Both the position numbers and the translations under genes were made by a program. A stretch of DNA of 64,000 nt from Apostichopus japonicus (taxonomy: Eukaryota; Echinodermata; Holothuroidea; Aspidochirotida; Stichopodidae), in assembly GCF_037975245.1 (NCBI RefSeq), contig NC_092572.1:13180769-13244768 (forward strand), given 5' to 3'. The notes below the pieces were generated by a model that worked only from the letters and a program-made list of their open reading frames with translations, was not told where the DNA came from and did not search any database. Shown one piece after another: positions 13,682 through 26,100 of this stretch. Within the stretch, counting starts at the first letter, position 1. Every line of letters begins with the position of its first letter.

Positions 13682-14151
13682 ACCAGTAAGAAGTTAATTA
13701 GTCGTTACCAGCTTTAACGACCTTATAAATTTTAATGGTTTTCCACTCTGCCTCTACTAAAGTACTGTTACAGACAACTTTCAATATCATTTTCTATGTT
13801 TTAAGGCATATACATGGCTAAACTGGTGATAACATCCATGGTCGATATTGGCAAGTCTCGATGTAGAGTCCTGGCTATATCTTGGGTAACGTTTCTTATA
13901 GAAAATGAACCCGAGAAAAGCCATTGACATTATATAATAAGTGGTACTGCTTGACGGATGGAATATTTTAGTCTTTATATGTAAAAGTCCAAGATACATT
14001 TTGCCAGTAATGATGCTATACCCATTCCGGTATTTAAAACGTTCAGTTTTCCAATATGTCAACATTCCTGGAATGCCCTGGAATGCCGAATTAAGGCTAA
14101 TTGACAATAACGTCGGTTCCTCTGTACAGGTCTAAAACTGAATGTATATGG
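13682..14151. other. Spacer between foldback element and receptor copy A
   Basis: Nothing is recognised here. Open frames of 60-100 codons occur on both strands but lack family features or clear splice signals. Confidence 0.4.
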
Positions 14152-14157
14152 TTTATT
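14152..14157 (-). terminator. Poly(A) signal candidate of receptor copy A
   Basis: Read on the minus strand this is AATAAA, about 120 bases beyond the stop codon of the last candidate exon (14278). A second AATAAA at 15003-15008 would serve the shorter transcript that ends in exon 12. Confidence 0.45.
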
Positions 14158-14277
14158 TGACTACCAACAGCCACATACTAGAGTGTGAACAGAATGTGGT
14201 CAAAGAGAGCTGGTCCAAGTTGAAGATTTAATCTACTGAAAAAATACTAAATCGCAGGGAAGCTCATGAGGTAACTC

Positions 14278-14364
14278 TTACATGTTATAATCCTTAGAAC
14301 ACGTTTGTTCCAAAACAAAGTAAGTGGCGGCTTGGTTGTCTGAAACAGATGACGTTTCATTTTC
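14278..14364 (-). CDS. Candidate C-terminal tail exon (exon 13) of copy A
   Basis: A phase-0 exon after a good acceptor (pyrimidine-rich CATATTTCAG) encodes 28 residues beginning [11 protein letters not shown] and ending SKDYNM before TAA. It would follow exon 12 if the donor CAG|GTGTGC at 15162 is used. The tail carries ATYFVL, a Tyr with a hydrophobic residue at +3, loosely like an SH2-binding or ITIM site. The stop overlaps a possible further donor (CAT|GTAAGA). Supported only by phase and splice consensus. Confidence 0.45.
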   Translation of the reverse strand, partial: ENETSSVSDNQAATYFVLEQTCSKDYNM

Positions 14365-17300
14365 CTGAAATATGGATGAAAAATAAATTAACATCAATTT
14401 ATTGAAGGGTATCAAACTGAAGAACTTGACGAAATACAAAGTATGAAAACTAACGACGATAAGTATATCTGCATGGAATGGTAATGTCTACATCTGATCT
14501 GTGATATCTCTCATTTTATCATCTGAGTGAAATTGTATTCGATTTTTTTATTGAAAACTCAGCTATCTCCATGTTATATACCAACTAAGTTGAAAGTTGA
14601 AATTAAATATAGTTGATATAAACAACTAAAAGCATATGATGGTTGGGATGCTCGAACTTACTTTAAATAATATACAAATATGTTATATTTCCTTTACAGT
14701 TCAATAATGCCATTGGGAGGTTTCGAAAATTTTAACTGTAGCTTTAAAGTTACATGTTATTCTAAAGATGTCAGCAAAAAATTAATTACCCTTTCCTAAA
14801 AAAAGAAATCATACTTTCGTTCTACTCGTATCATATTAATTACCGCGTAGCAATTCATTTTTTGACTTTAATACAATATTATACAGTGTAAGAAAGCTAA
14901 CAAAAAGTTTGTGTTGATATCTGTGCAAGAATTGCGTAGATAATTCAAAGAAATAATTTTTGCAGCACACTTTACAATAAGAAACCATACTTTCGTTCTA
15001 CTTTTATTCTATGTATTACCGTGTAGTCATTCCTTTGTAAATTTGATTTAATTTTACATTTAGTGAAAGAAAAGCTAAACAAAACAATATGTGTTGATAT
15101 TGGCATGATATCTGTGCAAGAAATGAGTGGATACTCCAAAAGAATAATTTTTGTCAGCACACCTGTTGCAGATATTTGAAAACACCATTGATGTGACTCT
15201 GTATCTGCTTGAAGGTTGGTCTTTGACTTTGCCGACGATTCCAACATGACTTCATCACGTTATACCTGCAACAAAATAATGAGAAAAGTATGATTTGGGT
15301 TAATCGTTGAATCACATGAAATTCTTTTAACCCCTCCTGAATGTCTCTCCATCTGATCATTGAGTGGAAAGCTTTGAAGATGTCTTATAATAGTATATAA
15401 AGTGTTACAACAACAACAGTCGACTTTAGCTGGACCTGAGATGTCCATCGCTGTATCGTGTATACACTTTGCTGTGGGTATTGACCGCAGCTGTATGTAC
15501 TGACTGTACACTAGTGTCTAATTACCGACGGTAATAAGCTGTGTGTGTATTTTCTGGGATCGATGGTGGTGTCTAACACTTCTGTTACAACTTTTTTTGC
15601 GCGAGTCTTCACACCCTTTAATAGAAGCTTTTGTTGGCCTTAAGCTGATTTAGCTGCCAAATTGCTAGACTCGTTGTGGTCATAATCATAGTCACGTAGC
15701 ATGCATATCATGAATATATTGATACATATTGAATATGAATTGATACTATTTTGTAGATGCATCTGGCAACAGAATTTCATACATTTATAAACATATACTA
15801 TTTCTACATGAGGGTTGCACTTTGATTAAAACATAAATAGACATTCCTAATGTCTCATCGTGCTAGAAGAAAATCCACAAGAAGATGATACTAGCCTAGG
15901 TAAAGCTTTTCAAGAACAGCTACCCACATAACATTGCAGACCACGTCTGTGATCCTAGAAGATCCCGTAATGACTCATGTCTAGAGAGTAATATAGTACT
16001 TCGATATGCATTCAACTATCAACTCTTACACATCTTTAAATGATTGCAAGTAGCCAAACCAATACACAATATTATAGCTCACTACTGTTCAATGACCAAT
16101 CCTATTGGACTTTCTAAATTTGCCAAACCGATGCTGGCGATAGAGTATCAAAGCCTGGTAATCACAAATTTTAGTCTAAATGGAAACTTGCTTCAAATAC
16201 TATCGGGTCGAAATAAGTATTTTAAATGAGAAGTGAACAGTTGGATTCGATAGATTGCTGACATATTATCACACCCATTATGAAACGTTAAGACACATAA
16301 TGGTGTTACACAATACAAACTAGCCATTTGTAAGCTTATACGTTAGATTTACTATCTGTGCTATAACCTCATTTTGTAGAATGTCTATATGTACTGAGCA
16401 TACCGTCTTTTAGCATACGATGGTGCTGGTAACATGTCTACATGTTGATTACATTTACAGAGTATGACATATCGTGTAACATCAGTGTGATGTATACTTT
16501 TATTTTTTACATTATCAAGTTCATACCAGCATATTTATACTGTCGTGTAAAGTCGGGTATGGGTGGAATGCATTGTGTACAATACACTGAATGGATAGAG
16601 TTACTCTGGGGACAGTCCATTTCCATTGTTTCAATCGTTACTTTAAAATGCGATACAGAAAGCAATGCCAGAACAAAGGCAACAATGTTTTAACAATTTG
16701 TAACTCATGGGCTTCATGTGACTTGAGTACAACATAATGTAACCATAACTTGATATAAATTTTATCATTGATCTTCAGTCATTGGACAGGTTTCTGTGAC
16801 ACGGGAGAAAAGATTTATACGTTAACGATAATAAGCGAGTGGTACACATTTGTTCATACACAGTGAATATGTTAATGTCATCTTACATGATTTCGGGACA
16901 ATACAATGGTCGAGGTAAACTGAATCCATCTTTCATCCGCTGCTCGATTTCAGAGTTGGCCATTGGTAGATCACCTGTCAATAATAACCATATACGGAGA
17001 TGGGGGTGTATTTGGTGAGAGTTGGGGGTTGGTTCTAACAGAACGAATTCAAAGTTAAGACGAATGGTGCAATCTGAGACAGTTTTGGACTATACGTTAG
17101 GTAAATGATTTAACACAAGTTTGTACTGATAAATACTCTTCCATTTTGCTATAAGACGAAACCACACCTGGGATCCGCACCTGATGTGTTCTGGGAAAAG
17201 TGATCTAATTCTTTTAAGACTGAATGTAAGAACTAACCCGCCTCTCCCAACTAAGTGTTAGCTTCCAATTAAACGTATTTACCCGAATGCCGTTGGCGGT

Positions 17301-20124
17301 AGAGTTTCTGTTTCTTTTCATTTTCGCACGCCATTGCAATGTACCTGCAATGTACAAGTAATGGTTCGTTCTAAGACAGTACGTGGACGACTTACCAAGA
17401 GAAAAGAGTTCCCAGAAAAGTACTGCAAGTCCCCAAATATCGCTTTTCTTTGTGTAACGCCTTTTAAACACGGTTTCTGGAGCCATCCATGCAACTGACT
17501 GACGTTCCTGGAACGGAAGCATAATTACGATTTAATCTAAGACTTCTTCAACTTATGTAATTTAGATATAGTTTTCTTCAGACATGATGTGGCTTGGCTC
17601 TTGTCATTCATTTTTCAATCTATGGTAATTTGAGTAGTGATATGATCGAGTGGATAAAAGCGGTGGCATTAGAAGGAATGGAAATTAGCATCCTGGAGGT
17701 GGTTTGTTCGAATCATGGCCGGCCAAAGTTTCTCGTTCAGAACAAATACACACATTTCTTATTTAAAGTGCTAAAATAGAATAAGCTAAAGTTGGATTAG
17801 CCAACTAGGCCAGTAGTCAGATTGCTGAGCAATACTTTTAGAAGCATAATTGTTGTGTCCTGGCACTAGTGGTTTTTTTTTATGAAAATGATGGGTCTTC
17901 CAGGGGAGTGGGAAAGGCAATACTAAATTACTTCTTAAAAAGAAAACAGAAATTGATATTGAAACAGATATAATTTCGTATCCCAAATGTGTCTATGTGA
18001 AATAATGTCACTTATGAAATACCATTCATATGTTATCAGGTTGCTTTAAGCACACTATTTGCAGCATTTCATCATACCATTTTCATATGTCCTAAAGCTT
18101 TGGCCGCTGCGGTCTCAGTAGGACAGATGTCATAAAGCTTGCACTCTGTCATTCTTGTAAGAAGAACTTTCTTTAAACGAAGCAGTGGATGGCTGAACTA
18201 AAAAAAGAAGAAGAAGAAAGCACGGACAACAGTATTACAATGAAAGTAATAACATATGCCAATCTTGCACATGTACAATTCAAAAAGTATGGTAGGACTC
18301 CCATGGGGTTGTCATAAACTTTTATACTCTCTCATTATGCTAAGAAGAATGTTCTATTAAACAAAGGATTTGGCGGCTGAAGTCAGAAAACATGAATACC
18401 ATGATGATGAAAGGAGTAAGCCATACATCACGTTCGTTTATAATTCCAACACTACATGGATATTAACTGTAATTTGCTTAATAAGCTTCGACACTTTTCG
18501 ATCATATACTGTAGACTAGCTGGCATTTTATTAAACGTAGACGTTCCGTTGTATTGTCAGGTTGTACAGTTGTACATGAATTGTATACTTACTTCAAACG
18601 CTTGAATTAAAACAATTATAAATGTTCATTGTAACATGGATTGTAACACGGATTTCGATCATTTTATCTGATCTGTAATTTACCGGAGTCGTTTTTGTTG
18701 TACAGTTTGACACTTATTGTGTTAAATTACTAGAAAAGCTTTAAGTGAAATAGTCCTAATCGTAAAACGTATATCTGGTAGTTTCCGCATGTATGATTAT
18801 ATATTGTATACTGTTAACAAATGAAGGAAAGACAGAAGAAAAACAAATGGCATTCTTGTCAAAGTTACATCAGTATCTACAGTTTCAAAGTATTTGTTAC
18901 ACATTGTAAGCTACGCAGATGCTATAATAGATGAAATGAAAGAAAACGAACAGGAAAGGGGAATAAAGAATGATGATAATAATTCAAGCAATAGTCAGCA
19001 AAAATGAATACCTTTTGACTTGAGATGTATTCCATGCCTTTGGTAATACTTGATGCAAAATATATTATGTTCCTCATTTGAAGTTTGATATTTTCTTGGA
19101 GTCCATCGCCTCCTGACATAACACGTGACTCTCTGGCTTCCTCACACTGTGACATAATAAAATCTCTCAAAGATCCGTGCTCTAGGTACTCGTAGCATAT
19201 AGAGTAAGGTACTACGGATAATTGACAAAGAAGAAAAAAGATTTTTACAATGACAGAGAGAGAGAGAAGTGTGCGAGGTGGAGTGAGAGTGACAGTGTCA
19301 GTGAGAGTGGAAGAGATTGTGGGAGTGGGAGTGAGTTAAAGATAGAGTCAGCGTCACAGCTGGAGTTAGAGTTGGAGTTAGAGTTGGAGTTGGAGGGGGG
19401 GGGGGGGCGCAAGCGGGAGCGGGAGCAAGAGAGAAGGTCCGAAACTCAGCAAACTTGAAGAATAAAATCCGGCCAGGAATAGATAGGAAGCATAGGATTA
19501 ACTTCCCTCCGATTAAACTCACCCCCTTACCTTAAATGTATTTTCCTATGACAAAAAATGTGAAAGTCATATTACGAAAAAAAAAAGTTCACACAGGTAG
19601 TTGAAACCCAATCTCGATATCTTGCCAATAACTTCAGATATGGTTGATAAAAACAAATATCGTTGATTTGCTACTAAACTTTGATTAATTATCTTATCGC
19701 TGTTCCTATATTACTTGTATGGTAATGTAATGAAATAATTATTTGCACCCTATACCAGCCTTGAAATGACGTTTAAAATAAAAATTAATAAAACAATAAG
19801 AAAGGTCGAATCACTCACTTTGGTCCGCAGAGATGTACACTATACGCACGAGGTTCACATGGTCTTTCAATAATCTTAAACTTCTTGCAAGCTTTTGAAA
19901 CCCTTTCGCTTCGTCAACAGTGGCCGAATCTAAGAATGAAAAAGTCCAAGATCATTTAAAACTACATAATGCATTGGTGTCTTTTCGTTTCAGACAGCGT
20001 ACGTCTGTATATATACATATATATAAATAAATATATATATCTATATCTATGTATATATAAATAAATATATATATATATGTTTATATATATATAAATATAT
20101 ATAACTATATTTATATAAATACAT

Positions 20125-20189
<65 letters not shown>

Positions 20190-23100
20190 CAATTATAGTC
20201 ATGAGGCAAAGCTTACGATCATTAACATATTATCAGTGACAGTCGGCAATATGCTACATGTAATTTTTCTATGCTACATGTAATGCTCTATGCTCTACAT
20301 GCTCTATGCTACATGTAATTTTTCTAAATTGAAAAGGTACCTCTATATATATTAGGTAAAGACTTTTATAATATTTATATACCTGACAGAAGTTTTGCAA
20401 AACACTTCTTGTTTCCCACATGGTCATTTGTGTATTGACCACTCCAGTAGTTAAACAAAGTAGTAGTTTTCAAACAAACTAATAAAGATGGCGCACTGCG
20501 ATCATTTGTGCCTGCAATAAAAAAAAGAAGGAAACATCAGTATGAACCAGAAGGAACAATAAAGTTATTTCACACAAAGACGGATATGACTACCCAATTA
20601 TCAAAGAAAGATATCTCAATTTGCATATCTATATATACATTGAAATGGAATTCAACAATGTTTAATTTAAATAAAAATGAGCACACAAGGAAAACCAAAT
20701 CATAATAAAATTAATTTTTATATCTTGAATTCCCAATTTTCAATTGTTTTCATAGGCAAACAAATTTGAGAATAAATTAAAACTGAAAGTATTTAAGTTT
20801 CCTAATTCCTTTTGTTTCAAACGTGTTAAGGTTCACACAATTGTTTATGCCAATATAATTTGCGTGAACTTATCTCCTTAATTTGACAATAATATAAGTG
20901 TAAATATGAAGCTTATTTTACAAACCACTGCAACCACACGTATTTTAATTTTTGCATCTTTGTGAAAGTTTCATTGCCTATTTGTCCAAAGAAACTATTT
21001 TTATAATACATAGCGTTTTTTTCCAGACACGCCTGGGACTCTCTTCAGTGCTAAAAGTTTAAGTTGAAGTAAAAAAAAAACATTGTACACAGAAGAAGAG
21101 AAACAACGTTAGAGAACCGTTATTCCTAAAAATTCCAAATCCCCATGTCCTTATTCAGTCCCATGCCGTTGATATTTAGTTTAAGTATCCATTGGTTTTC
21201 TGCCTGTCTTATATTGGATGAGGAGTTATATGAGCTAAGAAGAAGACAGCTTATTTTTTTTTATGTAGAATCTGACCTTTTACGCTAACATGCTTGGTTA
21301 CATGGTATTGAATGGTTTTGTCATTTTTTGGTCTTTGAAGCATAGTCAAAAATTGGAACATCATCTGGTAAAAATATTTTCTATTCTCATATATTTAACA
21401 GCATAGAATATACATTATTGTTAAAATAATATCTACTTTTTTGGATGAATGGATGAATGGATGGACGGATGAATTGATGAACAGATGGATGAATGAATGG
21501 ATGAACGGATGAACATATGAATGAATGGATGGATGGATATATGGATGGATGGATGGAGTGAGGGATAGAAGGATAGATGGAAGGATGGATGGATTGATAG
21601 AATGTTGGTTTGATGGATGGATGGATGGTTTGGTGGATGGATAGATGGATGGATAAACGTATGTATGGATGAATGGATGAATCGATGGATGGAAGGATTG
21701 GATGATTCATACGTGAGACATGTCTCGGTACTCCTTCTGTAAGATACGAAGAGTCTTCTTTCTCATCTTTGATATCATCATAGACAGGTGCAACAGCTCT
21801 AGTGTCCACAGACTCATTCACAGCTGGAGGTAAGCTTCGTGTTCACAATTCGGATGATTAAGAACATATCAATAATGATCATTCATTTTTTTTATTGCAT
21901 TTCTATTGAAATGGACACATCAATAGCTTATAAATGTTCTTTTTAACGGTTGTATACACCTTGGCATAATGTTAGAACTAATGTGCGTAGTAGCATAATT
22001 AATGCAAAACGATATGACAATAGTACCGTTTCAATATCTATCCCGCTTTTCGAAATATCCAGCTTTAACATTTGATTGATCTATTGAATGCTACTTTTTT
22101 GGCTTAGTCAACGGTGACGTCGGCACCTCAGGCTAATTGCTTAGTCCATTGTATTATAATTGTGTTAATTTCATATGAACAACAATACGTTTGAATAACA
22201 TTCAACACCAGATCCTTTCTTAACGAAGTGAATGAAGCGAGTTAATGGTCTCTGTTAATATTGTGAATAACCAGTCATTATAAATAGCCATGTCATACTA
22301 AATATGGCCAAGTCAAACAGCCTCAGATGTCTGAAGGGTAATTCCTCAAAAATAAAAGAAGCATAAAATAGGCTGGACTAAAATTCTTTAACTCGTGTTT
22401 TTATAGTCTTCAAACATGTCAACATTAATATTGTGTTACGTTATTAATTGATACACCTTGACTTGTAACGTATGAAAAGAGAGCCTTGTTGACTAAGCTG
22501 ACAGTATGAAACATGCAAAATTCGTCCGACAGCCTTCCTGTTTTAGGGGACATATCAGTACTGATTTGTACTGTATGGACCTAGGGCAGTTGCACGATTT
22601 TGACACTTTCATAAAGGTTACTGAGTGGTTTCAGTTTTTAACAAAACTCCGTAATCGACCTTTTAAAGTATTCTGGGACAAGGGAATTGAAACTAGTTGC
22701 ACTGTCACAGAACGAAAATGGCCAAAAAAAGGAGAGGAAAATATATGAAAAAAAAAACGAAAAAAAAAGGAAGAAAGGCATATTTCTATCTATCAAGTTA
22801 TTCAAATGATTTTAGAATATCGTGTATGCGTTTTGTTCAATGAATATGGGTGTAGAAGAAAATTCAGGGGAACGTCTAAATAAAAAAAAAACAGAAAGAA
22901 ACACATACCATACATGAAGCCGTTTATTTCGTTGTCCTGCCAATAAAGCACGCGTAACACAATTATAAGAATTAATGGATGACGTTAAGCGGAATTTAAT
23001 TTTGATGTATTATAGTCGAAGGAAAAATAAAACTACAGGATGATAGTAATGTTCGTAGCTATTCCTGTCTTCAAAATAATCACCTTTAGCCTATGATACG

Positions 23101-26100
23101 CTTACTATTTTTGGGAGGCTCCTTTTGTTTTAAGACTTAATTGGTGATGACGTCTGCTCCTCAGTACAATGTTAATCCGCTGGTTTTTAAATTCTAATAA
23201 GTAACTCAACGAAAACATGCTCTATTAAAATCATAGAAACAAGAGACAATCCTTGGATGACATTTAATAAAATTTCACCTTGAATAATTTCTAACTTATC
23301 ATAAACATGTCATCTGAGGATATGAAACTCATAATACTTTACCATTGACTTTTGTGTTGCATCCGAAGACCTGATGGTAAGGTTTGTGTATAAGACTACA
23401 AGGTCCAGACACTCTAAATGATGAATCTCAACTGTTTTAAAGTGTAACTATTCCAAATATTAATTTTGATATATGATACATCCTGAATAATGCAGAGGAT
23501 TTAAAGGGTCTGCAGCACATCAAAATTACTTTTATGCTCAACCTCATCCTTTATAACACCTGTTCTGTTAAATATCGTATATTTACTGCATCTAAATAAT
23601 ACATTTCCTTCATGCTCAGATGAATGACACTGTAACAGTTTGCTAAAGAAAAAAGTATACCAGTGGCATATAACCTACAAATATTATAGTGTAAAAGATA
23701 TATATATATATACACTTATATGTATTATATATATGATAGGATATGATATGGTGTATGATGTAAATATATATACTTACTTTTGTTTTGGTAGTATAAAGCG
23801 AAAGTCGTTGCAATAGAGACACAAAATAAGACAGGTACGATAAGAAATAGAACAGTTAATCGCGTTGTGTTTCCTTTTTTCGCATCTGAAATGAAAGCGA
23901 AACAAATGATTCAAAGCAAAAAGGTTTGAAGTCTTTTCTCCAATATTATTATTTTCACGGGCATGACTCCTAAACATCTAATGGTCTGACACAAACTCTA
24001 TTTTTCTTTCACTTTCAGTACCAAGAGACGCTTTCATTGGGTTAATAAAGATTCCTCCCTTAAACGTGTAATTTTTCAAAAGCATTCATACTATAGTATT
24101 ATGAATTATGACATATGTAGTTGACTTGAATGTATTACTTTAGTTTGCCATTAAAACAAATATATTTTTGTGATGATGCTTTCTTACCCTTCTGAGCAAT
24201 AATCATAATGTGGATCCAATATTGTTTATGATGGCAGAGGCAACCCACGCACTTACGCATTCTAAATACGGTTTTCTGAATGAATAGGGGCCTACTTGAT
24301 ATTGCTCATCAACAAAACTCACACAAATGACATCCACCTCGAAGAGATACATAGTATGTAAGTGCGCTTATAGTCAATAGTGTAACACGCTTTAATATGC
24401 TCTTGTGTTATAACACAATCCACATTGTGTAAATATGAGAGTGCTCAATTACACTTTTTGTGTTAAAACATGAAGCGTTACATAGAGCGGCTGGTCCCGT
24501 AAGCCTCTACCTAGACCGCGGAAGACAAAAAAAAATTGACAAAAAAAGAAGAAAAGAAACCCCGCTGAACAGCGGGAGCACAGTCGCAAGCCTAATAGTA
24601 GTAGTTGCTACTACTATGCTACGCCTAGCTAGTCGCGCTTTCATGGGCGACTGTGGCATGACGATGGCCATTAAAATGCTCGGTAGTGCACCTATTTAGC
24701 TTTAATTTATGGGCTCTCTCCTCCAATAAAAGCCATCACGCACTTCACCTAGCCAGAAAAAAAAACAGTTGTTGAGACTAACGTCATTGATGGGTCAACT
24801 AAATTGATGATTTAACAAAGTGAACGGTTACTGCTATATCACACGCGCCTATACACGCATATTATAATGCATATATAAACCGTAAATGTTTTTGGCTTGG
24901 GTGTTAATGTATGTATGTATTTCAGATCCTCTTACAAGCATCAACTCGCGAAGAAGACTTAATGGAGTGATAGTGTGACATTTCAGAGGCAGAATTATAA
25001 GAATCAATCCGGGAGAGTAAACAAACCAAAGTAACATTGATTTCAACCCGAAACCTCCCCATCTGTGATTCTGTACCAGAAATTGCATGACTTTACTACA
25101 CTCCAGTCAACCAAAGAACAATTTGTAAATACTATTGTGAGCTAATTTATCAACAAAAGGGGCATGTCATGGTTTAAATATGAAAATGGTGCTTTTTATT
25201 AGAAATTTTATAAACCAATATATGAAAAGGAGCATATTTGTAGTTTTTCGAAAACCTGTTGGAGTGTCATTTCCCATGTTTTCCTGGCTCTAACGATCCC
25301 TGTGGTATGTAGTAATGTAAGAATTTAGAACTCTCGAGACGATATAGTTCTGTAACCTTTCTTACTTTAAATACTAAATTTCATGTAACAGACTTTATGT
25401 GAGAAAGATAACTTACTTTGCTCTTTAGAATACGACGGCGAAATTGAAATATTTGCAACTCCATACGTATAAGGACCGTCAACAAGACACGAAATATTCA
25501 CATTTTCTTCATTGACAGTGAAAGCTTCATTAGAAGTGACATTTTCTTCGCTTTTCCCGCTATGTTGAAACAAATGTACGTCTTGTACATTGCCATTCAT
25601 TAGCCAAGTGACATTGAACGGTTGGATAGCTCCGAGAATCACGCAAGTTAGGTTCACCGTTGATTCTTCTCTCTTATCATATTGATCCTCATCGCGTTTT
25701 ATTGTAATTGTCGGTATACCTGTTAAGAAATCATTGAAGAAAAGTATTCAGTTCTCTCCTATAATTTACCAACCGTTTAGGATATTGAAGAAAATGTCAA
25801 TTTTTATAATTGAAGTTAAAATAATAACGGTGGTCCTTAAACAGTGGACTGAGCTGATAACCCACGGAGGGGAAGATGGGGATAAGTGAGTATTCATGAA
25901 CGATTAATGGCTATTTTAAACACCGTTTGCTGTTTCAGAGAAGGATTGAGGTATACAGAGCTAAGTCCCATAGAGGTAACCATAGGAAATAATGGTGCTA
26001 CTATAGCAATGATGATCCAATTAAATGAAACACATTTTAATGAATAATAACACTATATACAACAAACTTACTCTGTATCTTGATTTTAAACCTTGCTACC

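Noticed and set aside
19962-20192. Tyr-Ile repeat frame
   Set aside because: Translation of a (TA)n microsatellite; the same holds at 7535-7561, 8497-8548 and 41316-41390.
21387-21821. Ser/Ile/His/Pro-repeat protein of 144 codons
   Set aside because: Only the first part is the juxtamembrane exon; the rest is translated tetranucleotide repeat beyond a good splice donor.
24460-24699. Small gene [12 protein letters not shown] in intron 3
   Set aside because: The frame is not maintained in copies B and C; conservation follows the hairpins rather than codons, so it is treated as a structured repeat.
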